In this document: positions 54,281 to 64,000 of the stretch, one piece after another
How the letters are laid out: the number at the start of each line of letters is the position of its first letter
How positions within the stretch are numbered: position 1 is the stretch's first letter
Made by a program: the position numbers and the translations under genes
Origin: Lonicera japonica
Taxonomy: Eukaryota; Streptophyta; Magnoliopsida; Dipsacales; Caprifoliaceae
DNA: 64,000 nt
Assembly: GCA_021464415.1 (NCBI GenBank)
Contig: CM038467.1
Span: forward strand, 23,902,011 to 23,966,010
Reading direction: 5' to 3'
Notes under the pieces: generated by a model
Told to the model about the DNA's origin: nothing
Databases searched by the model: none
What the model saw: the letters and a program-made list of their open reading frames with translations, nothing else

Positions 54281-54364
54281 TGTCGTCGTCGTCATCATCA
54301 TCATCATCATCTTCATCTTTATCATCATCATCATCATCTTCTTCTTCTTCTTCTTCTTCTTCTT
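54276..54364. repeat. Trinucleotide microsatellite (GTC/ATC/TTC)
   Basis: Blocks of (gtc), (atc) and (ttc) succeed one another for about 90 bp with a single short interruption. Minus-strand frames through it give artificial runs of Asp/Glu or Lys/Met and are not genes. Confidence 0.95.
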
Positions 54365-56461
54365 GGTCATAATTTGTATACATATTAACCTGTCATTTAT
54401 AATAACTTTTTTGTAAAATATTAAAACATGGGTGCATTTCCCACACGGATCGGGCTTTAACGATATTTTTTCGTCACTAAGACAATAGGAAAAGTTTTTA
54501 GCAATGAATAAACGTCGGTAAAAGTTCCAATCTATACGGTGTGAGAACTTTTTCGATAAAAACATATAAAATAATATAATGTGCTAGATTTGACAAGCAA
54601 CCCAAAAGGGAGAAGCAATGTAATTATTGGATGTGGGCTTGTTTGATAATGGGTTTTTCCATCTTTAACGGTTGTGAGTCCACCTAAATTTAATTTCCTA
54701 TGCCTAAGATTTGAGATACTATAATTTAAAAAATATTACCTTCCGCTCATTCATAATTTTTAAGATTTTTATTGGAATATGCCTAATTTTAAGATTCATA
54801 AAATATGCCTAAGATTTGAAAATGTAAGAGACGGGCCAGACAAGAAGAGGCGGAGTAGTGCAGGTTAGGGTTAATATAGATTTTATTGGAATTGAGAAGT
54901 TGAGGATGGTTTGGGAAGATAATATTTTAAATATTTAAGATTTTTTAGCGGATAAACTTATAATTGTAATTGGTCTTAAATAAATACAAGTTTATCATAT
55001 TTCTATATTTTTAGGGTAGATGAATTATAAATTAGGTGGGTTATGTTCAAATACATCCTTAACAAATACTTGTAGACAGAAAGCATAAAATAATATTTTA
55101 ATCAAATAATTGTATTTTATATATAATGTTGGGTAGAATAGATCCCGGAGAGAGGTGGGTAATATTATGAACCCATTTATCAATTTATAATATATTTTCT
55201 TTATATATATAATTTTGAAATCTTTTTTATCTCAAAAAAAAATATTTTAAAATATTTTGCAGCTGTTGCATTTCATATTAAAGGTATAAAATGATTAGGA
55301 TGACTATAGGAAAGAAAAAAGAAAGTATAAATATCTTTTCTTACCATAAGATCATATACATATAAAATGTCTCAAAAAAATTACAACTATAGTTTGAAAC
55401 AGTAAGGAACGAAAAAAGAAAGTAGGAAAATGAAAGTAAAAAAAAAATTTGAATCCTAAAAATAAAATATATTTGAGTCCAGCAAGTGTGGCCGAACAAA
55501 AGTTGAGCGGAGAAAAGTTAGTAAAAAAACAGAATGGAGTACAAAACGGTCTTACCGGAACTTTTTCGATTTGACACAATAGATAAAAAAAAATTGAATA
55601 AAATTATTTAATTATATTCAAGTAAGATAAAATTTTAGGTGAAATTGTTTAATTCTTACCCCACAGAGACCATCCTAGGATTAATAATCCACCAATCATG
55701 ACTAATATCAAATATGAAATAAAATTATTTTATCTTATCACGTCCTTTTATTTTACACGTCAAAATATACTTGTACATATATTCCTAAAATTATCTAACT
55801 ATAAATGTCTATAATATATTTCTAAACTTGTATAAAAGTTTTTACATATACTTATTACATACTCATGACATTTTTCCACCGGTACATTGTTGGAAAAATA
55901 AGTATTTTTGGCCATTTTAAGAGCAATTTTATTTAAAACTGAATAATTGGTTTTGAAAGATTATTATGAATTTGAGTTTTCCTCCACGAGTATATGGAAA
56001 TGATATACTTATTTGCTCAAAATACCGGGTGAATGAGAAATTGTCACCCAAAGTGAACTACTTGAAGTGAAAAATGGAGAGTTTAAAAATGAAAATTCTT
56101 GTGTCCCGCATTGGACTTTGTAAAAACAAATTTGTGAGTTTATAAGCTATTACACGTTATCAATTTGTAAAACTTCTAAACACCCAAGGTCTCATCTAAT
56201 TTGGTAACGATTATCTTTGTTTAATTATCGTAGAGATTATCCCCAACTAAAACGATATTCAATACATCTCAAAGTAATTGTTTCACTTTTGGATATTTCG
56301 AATTAAAAGCCTTGTTCATTTTTAGTATACAATTAATATATCAAATCTCAAATAGAAATTGAGTTAAAAAATTTACCAAATAAATACAAAAATTTGTATT
56401 TTTTGAAAAGAATCTAACTACGACTCTTAACTTAAAAATATATATATATTAAATAAAAAAT
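54365..56461. other. AT-rich intergenic DNA
   Basis: No gene and no terminal repeat pair recognised. 54.70-54.83 kb has a repeated 'atgcctaagatttga'. Confidence 0.4.
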
Positions 56462-56600
56462 GCAAATTGGCCAAACAAAGAGAAAGGGCCCAGGATCCAA
56501 AGAGAAAAAATTGGACATATAAGCCACAATGGAAACTAATCCAGAGATAAATGAGTCTTAAGGCCCAAGCGAACTAAGACAAGAAAAAATTATATGAAAT
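56462..56600. repeat. Dispersed repeat, copy 1
   Basis: Shares 'caaagagaaagggc', 'ttggacata', 'aagccacaatggaa' and 'ctaatc' with 59755-59890 in the same orientation. It lies immediately left of the MULE at 56637. Confidence 0.65.
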
Positions 56601-56636
56601 GCATTGTGATTACTGTTACATGAACATAAAAAAAAT

Positions 56637-57759
56637 GGGTGCTAGTAAAAGCACCCTAAAAATTCAATTTTAACACCCATTTTTTAGACACTCATATAAA
56701 ATCTTTAATTTTTTAAGAGCACCCTTAATAATTAGAGCACCCTAGAACCCATTTTTCTCTCTAAAACCTCTCTTCTCCACCGGTTCTTCCTCCATCATCA
56801 ATTTGAGGACTGACAACACAATGTTTCTCCTACACAACAAAGGGACACCACAATTCGCTTACTTACTCACATTGGTTTAGCATTTTTCTTATTATCTCAT
56901 TTGAATATATCCTTGGTTTTGTGATGGGTTTTTGGCTAGTGAATTTGTACCCATTAGTTTCTCTTACACAACAAAGGGACACCACACCACTTACCAACCT
57001 TAACTCGATCCCACAAAATTTAATTTTCACAAAACCGAACTGTCTACTGATCCTCTGTTCTTGTACACTATCTTATATTTCCTTTTCATATCCCACTTTT
57101 AGTAATCCAATACCACAATTCTAGCAAAATTACAGCAGGAAGGTTGTTACCAACTTATCATCTTGTTCACATCTCTACCAGCTTAACTCATTAAATCATG
57201 TACCAGCTTATCATTTGGTACAATGAAATAAAGCAAAAAAAAATTATAAAATCAAGTCTTCAGACACAAAATTTTCCTATCCTAGGCAAACCCAAAATTT
57301 TCGTAGATTCAATAACCAAACCCAAAATCAACCAACTCAAATCAAGTAACTTGAATAGAAGTTTCAAACGGTTTCAAAATGTTGTTTAGAGAGAAGCTCG
57401 GTTGTATATTTTTAGAGAGAGAGAGAGAGATCTCTAAAACCGAATTGTGGTGTCCTTTTGATGATGGTAGAATTGTTGTTTTAAAAGTTGCCGTTGATAA
57501 TGGAGGAAGAACGGTGGAGAAGAAAGGATTTAGAGAGAGAAATGGTTTTTTAGGAAGAAGAAATAATTTTTGAGAAAGAGAAATGTTTTGACTGAGCTTG
57601 CATACCCAAAGAGGATTTAAGAATTTTTTTTTCTTTTGCTATGTCCAAAGAGAGGATTAATAAATTTGGTGCCTTCAAAGTATGATTGTAATTCGTGTTT
57701 TTTTTTTAAAAGAAAATGGGTGTTAAAACTGAATTTGAAGACTGCTTTTACTAGCACCC
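56637..57759. mobile_element. Mutator-like (MULE-type) non-autonomous element, 1.12 kb
   Basis: The ends share about 50 bp in inverted form beginning GGGTGCTAGTAAAAGCA, with a handful of differences. The 9-bp sequence aaaaaaaat lies at both outer edges (56628-56636 and 57760-57768). No transposase. Inside, 'acacaacaaagggacaccac' is duplicated (56832 and 56965). Two plus-strand frames of about 65 codons (56921-57124 and 57379-57573) are unrecognised; they could be captured exons, but nothing supports this beyond being open. A GA run lies at 57414-57430. Confidence 0.85.
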
Positions 57760-57768
57760 AAAAAAAAT

Positions 57769-58122
57769 TGGCATATTAATATTTCAATGACTCATTAGTT
57801 ATAATGTTACGTTAAGATTCTTTAAATCAATATATCAATATCATATTTATCATGTCAGTTTTAATATCAAATATTTAAATGTCTCTAGAGTTATTAAATC
57901 TATTATATATGGCTACCTAACACTTCTTTTGTCCCCATATTAGTCGAAGTGGCTAGCTCGGAAGCAGGGCGGTCACAAAAATTTTCAAAATGGGGATCTT
58001 TTAACATCTTCTATGGGGTCAGACCAATCCTTCATTTGGCTTGGCCTAACTTCGTTTGTACTTATGTTCAAATTTCGATGTCAACAATCTTTTTTTAGTG
58101 GGTGATTGTAAGAATTATTATA
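57769..58122. other. AT-rich intergenic DNA
   Basis: No gene. 57.96-58.05 kb ('gaagcagggcggtcacaaaaat') looks like an eroded transposon fragment but has no partner. Confidence 0.35.
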
Positions 58123-58277
58123 AACGTTTCCAGGACCGACTCTGACTATAGGCAACCCAGGCGGTCGCCTAGGGCCTCCGTTATAGTAGGGCCCGGGGGT
58201 GTCATATATATATATATATATGTGTGTGTATGTATTTTTGAATAGATATATTAAGACATACATACATTAAACAATAG

Positions 58278-58360
58278 AGAGGCTTGGTCTAGTGGTGGTT
58301 TGTATAGTTTGTAGCTACTATTTTTTATTGATCACAGGTTCAATTTCTGTGGCCTACATA
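58278..58360 (+). repeat. tRNA-derived SINE remnant
   Basis: A-box-like GGCTTGGTCTAGTGGTGG (58281-58298) and B-box-like ACAGGTTCAATTTCTGTGG (58334-58352) have the order and spacing of a polymerase III promoter, as in Au-like plant SINEs. It is nested in the hAT-type element. Confidence 0.5.
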
Positions 58361-58429
58361 TTGCCGTTTTGTCTTTAATTTTTACTCCAATACACTAGCT
58401 ATTTTGGTTTTCTTATTTTTTTGTTAGCC

Positions 58430-58870
58430 TAATTTTTATTCAAAATATTAGTGACCTTACTAATTAAATTTCTTACACCACTTTACTCCAATACTCTAGC
58501 TGTTTTTGTTTTTTTTTTTTAATTTGCTTAATTTTTATTCAAAATATTAGCGACCTTACTAATTAAATTTCTTGCACCACCTTTGTTAAAAATATAATTT
58601 GTAACTTAACTTCTTCACTAACTAAACCCCACTAATATAATTTTTTGCCTTTGTCACTCCTTTTTTATATGGTCCAACGAGCTTGAGCTTTTTCACTTTT
58701 TGAATACCAAACTTTTTCTAATTTTTATTCAAAATATTAGTGATCTTGCTAATTAAATTTCTTGCACCACCTTTGTTAAAAGTATATTTTGTAACTTAAC
58801 TTCTTCACTAACTAAACCCCCCACTAACATAAATTTTTGCCTTTGGCACTCCTTTTTTATATGGTCCAAT
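58430..58870. repeat. Tandem repeats, units of about 100-180 bp
   Basis: 'tttttattcaaaatattag' occurs near 58433, 58531 and 58720, each time followed by 'ctaattaaatttctt' and 'caccac'. The last two copies continue through 'ttgtaacttaacttcttcactaac' and 'actccttttttatatggtcc' and are much alike, showing a later second duplication. Confidence 0.8.
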
Positions 58871-59358
58871 GTAAATTAGTAAAATGAAGACACATGTGGA
58901 CTTAAATTTTTCTTTAAAAAAATAAAAAAAATTCACTCAATTAAAAAGTTAGGCCCACGTATTAATAAGAATATATTGAAATAACATTTATTTTAAGGTA
59001 AATAGTTCATGCACAATTTTTAGGTTTTGTTTTAACTTAAACACTATTTCCTGTGAAGTACAAAGACCAAATTTATTTATTTTAAATTTGCAATATCATT
59101 GTTGATTGTTAATGTGATTGAATTATGCATTTATTTTATTTTATTTTTTGCAATATTTTTGTTGTATATGGATCAGCTCTTTAGCGGCAAAAAAATTTGG
59201 CAAAAATATCAAAAATTATGTTTAGCAACAAAATTTTGTTGTTAAAGATTGATCCTTATATGGGTCGTTCATAAATACTAGATTCTTTATACAAAAGGGT
59301 CCCGAAAAAAAAGTTCGCCTAGAGTCCTTCAAAACTCAAGGCCAGCCCTGAATGTTTC

Positions 59359-61400
59359 TTGCGCCTTATGACATGCAAGTCTTAATTTTGGACCAAGAAT
59401 CCCCACCTTACCTATTGTAACAAAAACAGGAGTTAAGAAGTTGTTATGTCAAATTAATATCATCACGTCCCTTGAATCCCTATGCCCTCGTCTTTTAAGC
59501 CGATATCAAGACCTTAACACAACATTGTTAGCAAACGGTGAAAATGACATGAATGCATGATATCTTTGAACGCTTTTGCCAATTTGAAAAGAAAATAGTC
59601 CCTCTTAAGAGTTTTATTTAATTGTAAGATATAACTAATGTATAATATTTCACCATAAAAAATGAGTTATATTTTTTACTATTAATTAAAATCAAATCAA
59701 ATGAAAATTCCATTATTAATTAACAGTTTAACACGAAAAAATATTTTGTTAGAAAATGAAAATGGACCAAAGAAAGAGAAAGGGCACAACGCCCAATTTG
59801 GACATAAAAAGCCACAATGGAAGCTAATCAAGAGAAAAACGAGTCACAAGGCACAAAAGAAAAGTAAAATGATGTGAATGCAATATTTGTATTCGAGAAC
59901 CTTAACTTGGACAAATTATGTGAAGCATTCATCTCATAATTGCATTTAAATTAAAGTTAGTATTTTAATTTAATATATTACGTGAATGCATTCATCTAAA
60001 ATTGTGGAATTTTGTTTAAATTAAAATTTTAATATTATGTTTTGAGATTTCCCAAATTTAAAGCTCTAATTTTTTTCAGAACATAATTTTTGTGTCGAGA
60101 AACAAATTTGACTGTTACTGATAATTTTATTATCTTGGACCACGGAGACCCTAGTTGTGCTTTCCCTCCTATGGGTCCGATGAGGAGTTTCAAGAGCAAG
60201 AGGATGCGATTGATCAAGTATGCTGTGGTCTAACACAATTTTTGCCCAAACAAGCTACGTACAACTTTATCTAATCAAGGGTCGGGGCAGAAGGATCCCG
60301 GTACCAAACAAGGGTAGCATAAGTCATGTATAAATAAGTACTAGTGCCATAGGTAGCTATAAAAGCAGCACCTTTTTACTACGATAAATCGTGAACGGCC
60401 AAGGCCCCTACCAACAAAACTACAAATTCTTTGCTTTTATGGTAGTAAAGCTAGTCCATGAGCACTAAAATAACAAACATATTCTCTCTTTTCTGTGAAG
60501 CAATTGAAATACCCTTTTTGAAGCTCTACTTGGGGGCTTCCCTCTCCTGATGGTCGAGCCACTTCGTTCCGTCAACTCAACTATGACTCGGCCCGACCCC
60601 GAGAACTCAGTAGTGTTAAGAGAGACTAGGAACAATAATGTTGCCCCCACATGCTAACAACACCATACAAATACGGTTGGTGTATTTAATTATTGATTGT
60701 GTTAAAATTTGTACGATGTCCTTTTAAAAAACATATGAAATCCTAGTTGGGGACAAGTAATAATTATAAAAAATGTAACTTATTTGCTCTTGTGAAATTT
60801 TATATATCTATTATAGATTTATAGTATCCCGCAATAGAAAAAAGACTTTTAATTTAAGATGAATGAATTGATTTTTTTTTGAAATTTGAAAAATGATTTA
60901 TTGATTTATATTTTTTTTATACAAGTGATAGATTTAGCATGTATAGTTATAAAATAGGAATGATAAAACTACAAACTTTTTTAAGATGATTGAAGTTGAA
61001 ATCTCCTTATTACAATTAAGAAGAAAAGTTTGAATATGAGGCGGGATAATTATTAGACACATAAAATATTTAATAAAAATTTGATTTACAAATACGCTTG
61101 ACATTATTAATATATTAGTTTAATACTCACCATTGATTATACCGCTTTAACTACGACATCACTAAAGTATATATCTGAATTTAACTTTTAGTTGAATATA
61201 TTTTATATGTTTAGCATTCACTTGAGATGATGGCAAAAAAGAAAGAAAAAAAAATTCTCTAATCTATACATTTAAACAATATACAATATATTAAGCGAGA
61301 ATATATAATTTTTAGTGTGTACACAAAATATCAAGTATGCGTGTTCAAGAGCTAGTGAATTAATTAAAACTAAAAAAAAAAAAAAAAAAAATGTGAAGCG
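59359..61400. other. Intergenic DNA, possible LTR fragment near 60.2-60.66 kb
   Basis: No supported gene. 59755-59890 is the second copy of the repeat at 56462-56600. The segment ending 60659 reads TGTTAGCATGTGGGGGCAACA on the minus strand, like an LTR start, and its GC content is raised to about 60.25 kb, but no partner LTR or coding domain is visible. An A run of about 18 lies at 61373-61390. Confidence 0.35.
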
Positions 61401-61499
61401 TAGTCGGGGCCCGAGGGAGAACCGCGTCCCCACCACAAATAGGAAAAGCCGAGAGAGTAGTAGCGTACAAATGAATCGACGAATCCGATAACAAAAATT

Positions 61500-61651
61500 T
61501 TCTCGCTGCTCCTGCGGACGGGAAAAATTACAAATGCCCGCGCTCTACTCTTTCCCCGCCTCGATCTCTTCGCCGATTTCCACCTAACCCTATCTTTCTC
61601 TCTCGACCTTTCCTTCCTCTCTCCAAATTTCCTCATCCATAAATTTCCGCG
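61500..61651 (+). promoter_or_regulatory. 5' leader (untranslated exon 1) of a gene continuing off the right edge
   Basis: The GC content rises sharply from about 61.40 kb. A CT-rich tract typical of plant 5' leaders (61545-61640) ends in CCGCG|GTAAGA at 61651/61652, a strong splice donor. No coding frame of note lies before it, so the first exon would be untranslated. The transcription start is probably in 61.50-61.57 kb; no clear TATA box is visible. Confidence 0.55.
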
Positions 61652-64000
61652 GTAAGAAAAACCCTCTCTTTCTCCGTATCGCAGATTGATATATTTCTTG
61701 TTTATGTTATATATCTTGTTTGATTTTGCAATTCAACGAATTATTATTCGCGCACATTGAATTATTTAAATTTGGTATCTTAGATGAGTGGTTAAAAGGT
61801 CACACATGCACGTGGTTTTCGTCATTTTAAAAGTATAGGTGACTTAGCTTTGTATGATTGTTATTAATTTATTAATTTCTAACTGTACCTCTCGCGTGAT
61901 TGTTTGTTGTAGCACGTTGAATCGTTTACTTTAGCATTTTGTGCATCCTTATATAGTTTATGGTTTACGATTCCTAATGTGCATTTTTGGTCTTTGCAAC
62001 TAAGTACTATTGGATCCAGATTTGCTTCGAAGGAGATCGGTATGGTTCTGTTCTTGCCAAATTAAGCGTTAATAGGTAGTCATTTTTACGAATTTGTCAT
62101 GGATATTGTGTTTAAGCTTTAAATTCTTACATAATGGAGATAATTTTGGAGAGATGGTGTTACAATTTGGTGATTCAATTGTAGTTTTGATTGCTATTTG
62201 CATTGGGACATAATTACCTTAAAATTCAATCTTTAAACTTTGTTGTCATTTTTTGCATTGGCATTTTGGTATCCTCTCTTTTTATGTGACGGAGGACTTA
62301 ATTTCTGCGTGCTGCGACTATTATAATGTTGTGTCGTATTTATTCATTCAAGCTATTTTATTCCTTTGTCAACTACCAAATGTGTTCGAATTTGCTGCTT
62401 CATGTGGTTTAAAGGTAATTTGCAGTGGAGTTCTGAAATTGGGTTGTTAAGTTGGAAGTCTACTTTTTTTTTCCTCTGGTAACTGTATCAGTGTTGATGT
62501 AGATCAACCATCAACCAGTGAAAACTACTTACAGATATATGTTTTGGACTTCTAAAAGATATATTTATACCTGGATTTCCAGCCCATTATGTAGATAGTA
62601 GACCCAAACTTGATTCAGATTCATCCTTATCTTCTTCAATATGCAACGCCCTCAATTATGTGGTTAGTTTGCAGCAATCTGATATTTTGAAGAACATTTT
62701 GTTATTTATCATGTTGACATGACTATATGTGGTTTGTTCTTTTTGATACTGTATATTGATATATTTGGATCAATTGTCGGAGGATTTTTAATCACATACG
62801 GAGTTAGGTTGGAGACATAGGCATCAAGTACAGAGGTCTTGCGTTTGGTTTATATCCCTTTGAATGTTTTTGGGTCCAATGTGTTCGTTTTTACTTCTTT
62901 TCAAAAGCTTCAAAATTCTACGGTTGATGCCAAGAGTAGCATTCTCTGATAGTGAGATCTAAAATCGAGGAAAAGTGGCTTTACTGCAATAATTTGAATC
63001 CCTTTCGCTAAATAAAACTTCCAAGAGATATTTGAAGGGGTGTTTTCCTTTACCTTCTGTTGCAATACAAAATCTGAGACGCCTAGTGTGTTCAAAGTAA
63101 CTAGACTTCAACCTTATTTCTTCAACTTATTGATCCATGGTTATCAGTCTTATTCGAAATTTAGCATTAGCAACAATGTGTAGTTAACAGCCCATTTATA
63201 GAAAGAACAATGTTCTAATACCCATTAAATAGGGCACGCATTATCACATGAGTTTTTTTTTTTTTTGATAACCCACATGAGTATTATTCTTTCTATTCAT
63301 AGTATGCTAATATCTGCCCAACTGCCCATAGGGCACAATTTAACATTTTCCTGAAAACTACTGTGATTTAGTCTTCTTTCTTTAAGATATTGGCATGGCT
63401 GTTGTGCAGAGTTGGACTTGTCGGCATGGCTGATGTATGAGTAACTAGTCTTACAAAAAGAAGTAATCATGTTCTAGGCCTCTTAGATGATAAGTAGGTG
63501 GCGTGGGGCTTAAGAATTTGGTGGTCATTTGAATTGGGAAAGAAGTATAATTGCAATTCACTGTGCCTATAAGCATGGATTGCTCCATATGATGAATCAG
63601 TTGGCAAGGAATGCTTGGCCTCTGGGACTTATATTAAGGGGCTCGAGTGTAGGTCTATAATTTCAGCTGTTGATAGTGGGGTCTAAGTTGGCTGTGTTAG
63701 GTTTAGATTAACAAGGGAGTAAATTATTATTCTTATATGGGGTGTTTTGGAAGTGTTTGAATATTTGTTGGTGTTTTTCTTAAATTATCTTAGGTTTCAC
63801 GTAGATTGAATGTGATGATGGAATTCACATAATTTCAGAAGATGGATGGGGTTTGGTGTTGGATTAGGGTGGAGTTAGTAGGAAGATGTTGGAGGTATAA
63901 TTAAACTTAATTCATTAGGATCCTTGTGCAAGTTGATTTGCTACTGGGATTGGTGTTAAATGACTACATTCTTTGGATTGTATCTTGTTCACCTGTATAA
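61652..64000 (+). other. Probable long first intron of the right-edge gene
   Basis: T-rich sequence on the plus strand after the donor. Frames are short and no conserved exon could be recognised up to the window end. A long 5'-UTR intron is common in plant housekeeping genes. The coding exons should start beyond 64000. Confidence 0.4.

Larger units (their letters stand above)
58131..59350. mobile_element. hAT-type non-autonomous element, 1.22 kb
   Basis: Left end CAGGACCGACTCTGA and right-end complement CAGGGCTGGCCTTGA are inverted. 'ggcggtcgcctagggcc' near the left end has a partner 'cgcctagagtcc' near the right. Flanks aacgtttc (58123-58130) and aatgtttc (59351-59358) form an 8-bp duplication with one change. 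CAGGGCCGGC-type ends are typical of a widespread plant hAT group. The interior has a SINE-like segment and duplicated AT-rich units, but no transposase. Confidence 0.85.

Noticed and set aside
54138..54565. Acidic (Asp/Glu) or Lys/Met-rich protein
   Set aside because: The frames come from a GTC/ATC/TTC microsatellite.
60200..60659. LTR on the minus strand starting TGTTAGCATG
   Set aside because: No second LTR, primer site or coding domain was found. Kept only as a note in the intergenic entry.

Overview
This is nuclear DNA of a flowering plant, most likely a eudicot. It is AT-rich and mostly made of transposable elements in various states of decay. Every recognisable host protein has close plant relatives: plantacyanin, a kelch protein, MIF/MDL-like, ribosomal protein S4, a GH1 beta-glucosidase and prolyl-tRNA synthetase. 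The retrotransposons use the tRNA-Met primer-site type usual in plants. There are no bacterial, organellar, rRNA or tRNA genes. Only two host loci look functional: a two-exon plantacyanin gene (51208-51759, minus) and the 5' leader and first intron of a gene that runs off the right edge (from about 61.5 kb, plus).

Layout. 1-1.85 kb: tandem-repeat-rich DNA resembling an old LTR. 1.85-2.6 kb: hAT-type element with an 8-bp target duplication. 2.8-6.5 kb: decayed Ty1/copia element on the minus strand. 7.39-12.15 kb: giant inverted repeat, two arms of about 2.3 kb that each carry the same unidentified spliced gene fragment, followed by a Helitron-type end at 13.47 kb. 18.9-29.4 kb: three-level nest. 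A gag-only copia element (TR-GAG type) has a solo LTR in its 3' LTR, and that solo LTR carries a CACTA transposon holding pieces of beta-glucosidase and prolyl-tRNA synthetase genes. 29.8-32.1 kb: two more hAT-type elements. 32.9 kb: RPS4 pseudogene. 35.5 kb: Stowaway MITE. 36.3-41.7 kb: kelch gene broken by a very young copia element (36602-40718) whose LTRs differ at one visible base. That element has a complete gag-protease-integrase frame but has lost most of reverse transcriptase and RNase H. 42.2-44.4 kb: purine-rich TIR element and a MULE. 46.3 kb: MIF-like pseudogene. 48.4-49.1 kb: TIR element carrying two arrays of short palindromes. 51.2 kb: plantacyanin. 52.2 kb: hAT transposase remnant. 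56.6-59.4 kb: a MULE and a hAT element, both with exact or near-exact target duplications. 61.5-64 kb: leader and intron of a new gene.

The least familiar signal is a small family of TIR elements (17.1, 31.4 and 48.4 kb). Their interiors are arrays of 20-24 bp palindromes. The palindrome is similar within one locus but differs between loci. Next in interest are the giant gene-bearing hairpin, the gene-capturing CACTA, and the young RT-less copia inside the kelch exon. All boundaries and similarities were read by eye; no alignment or database search was run.
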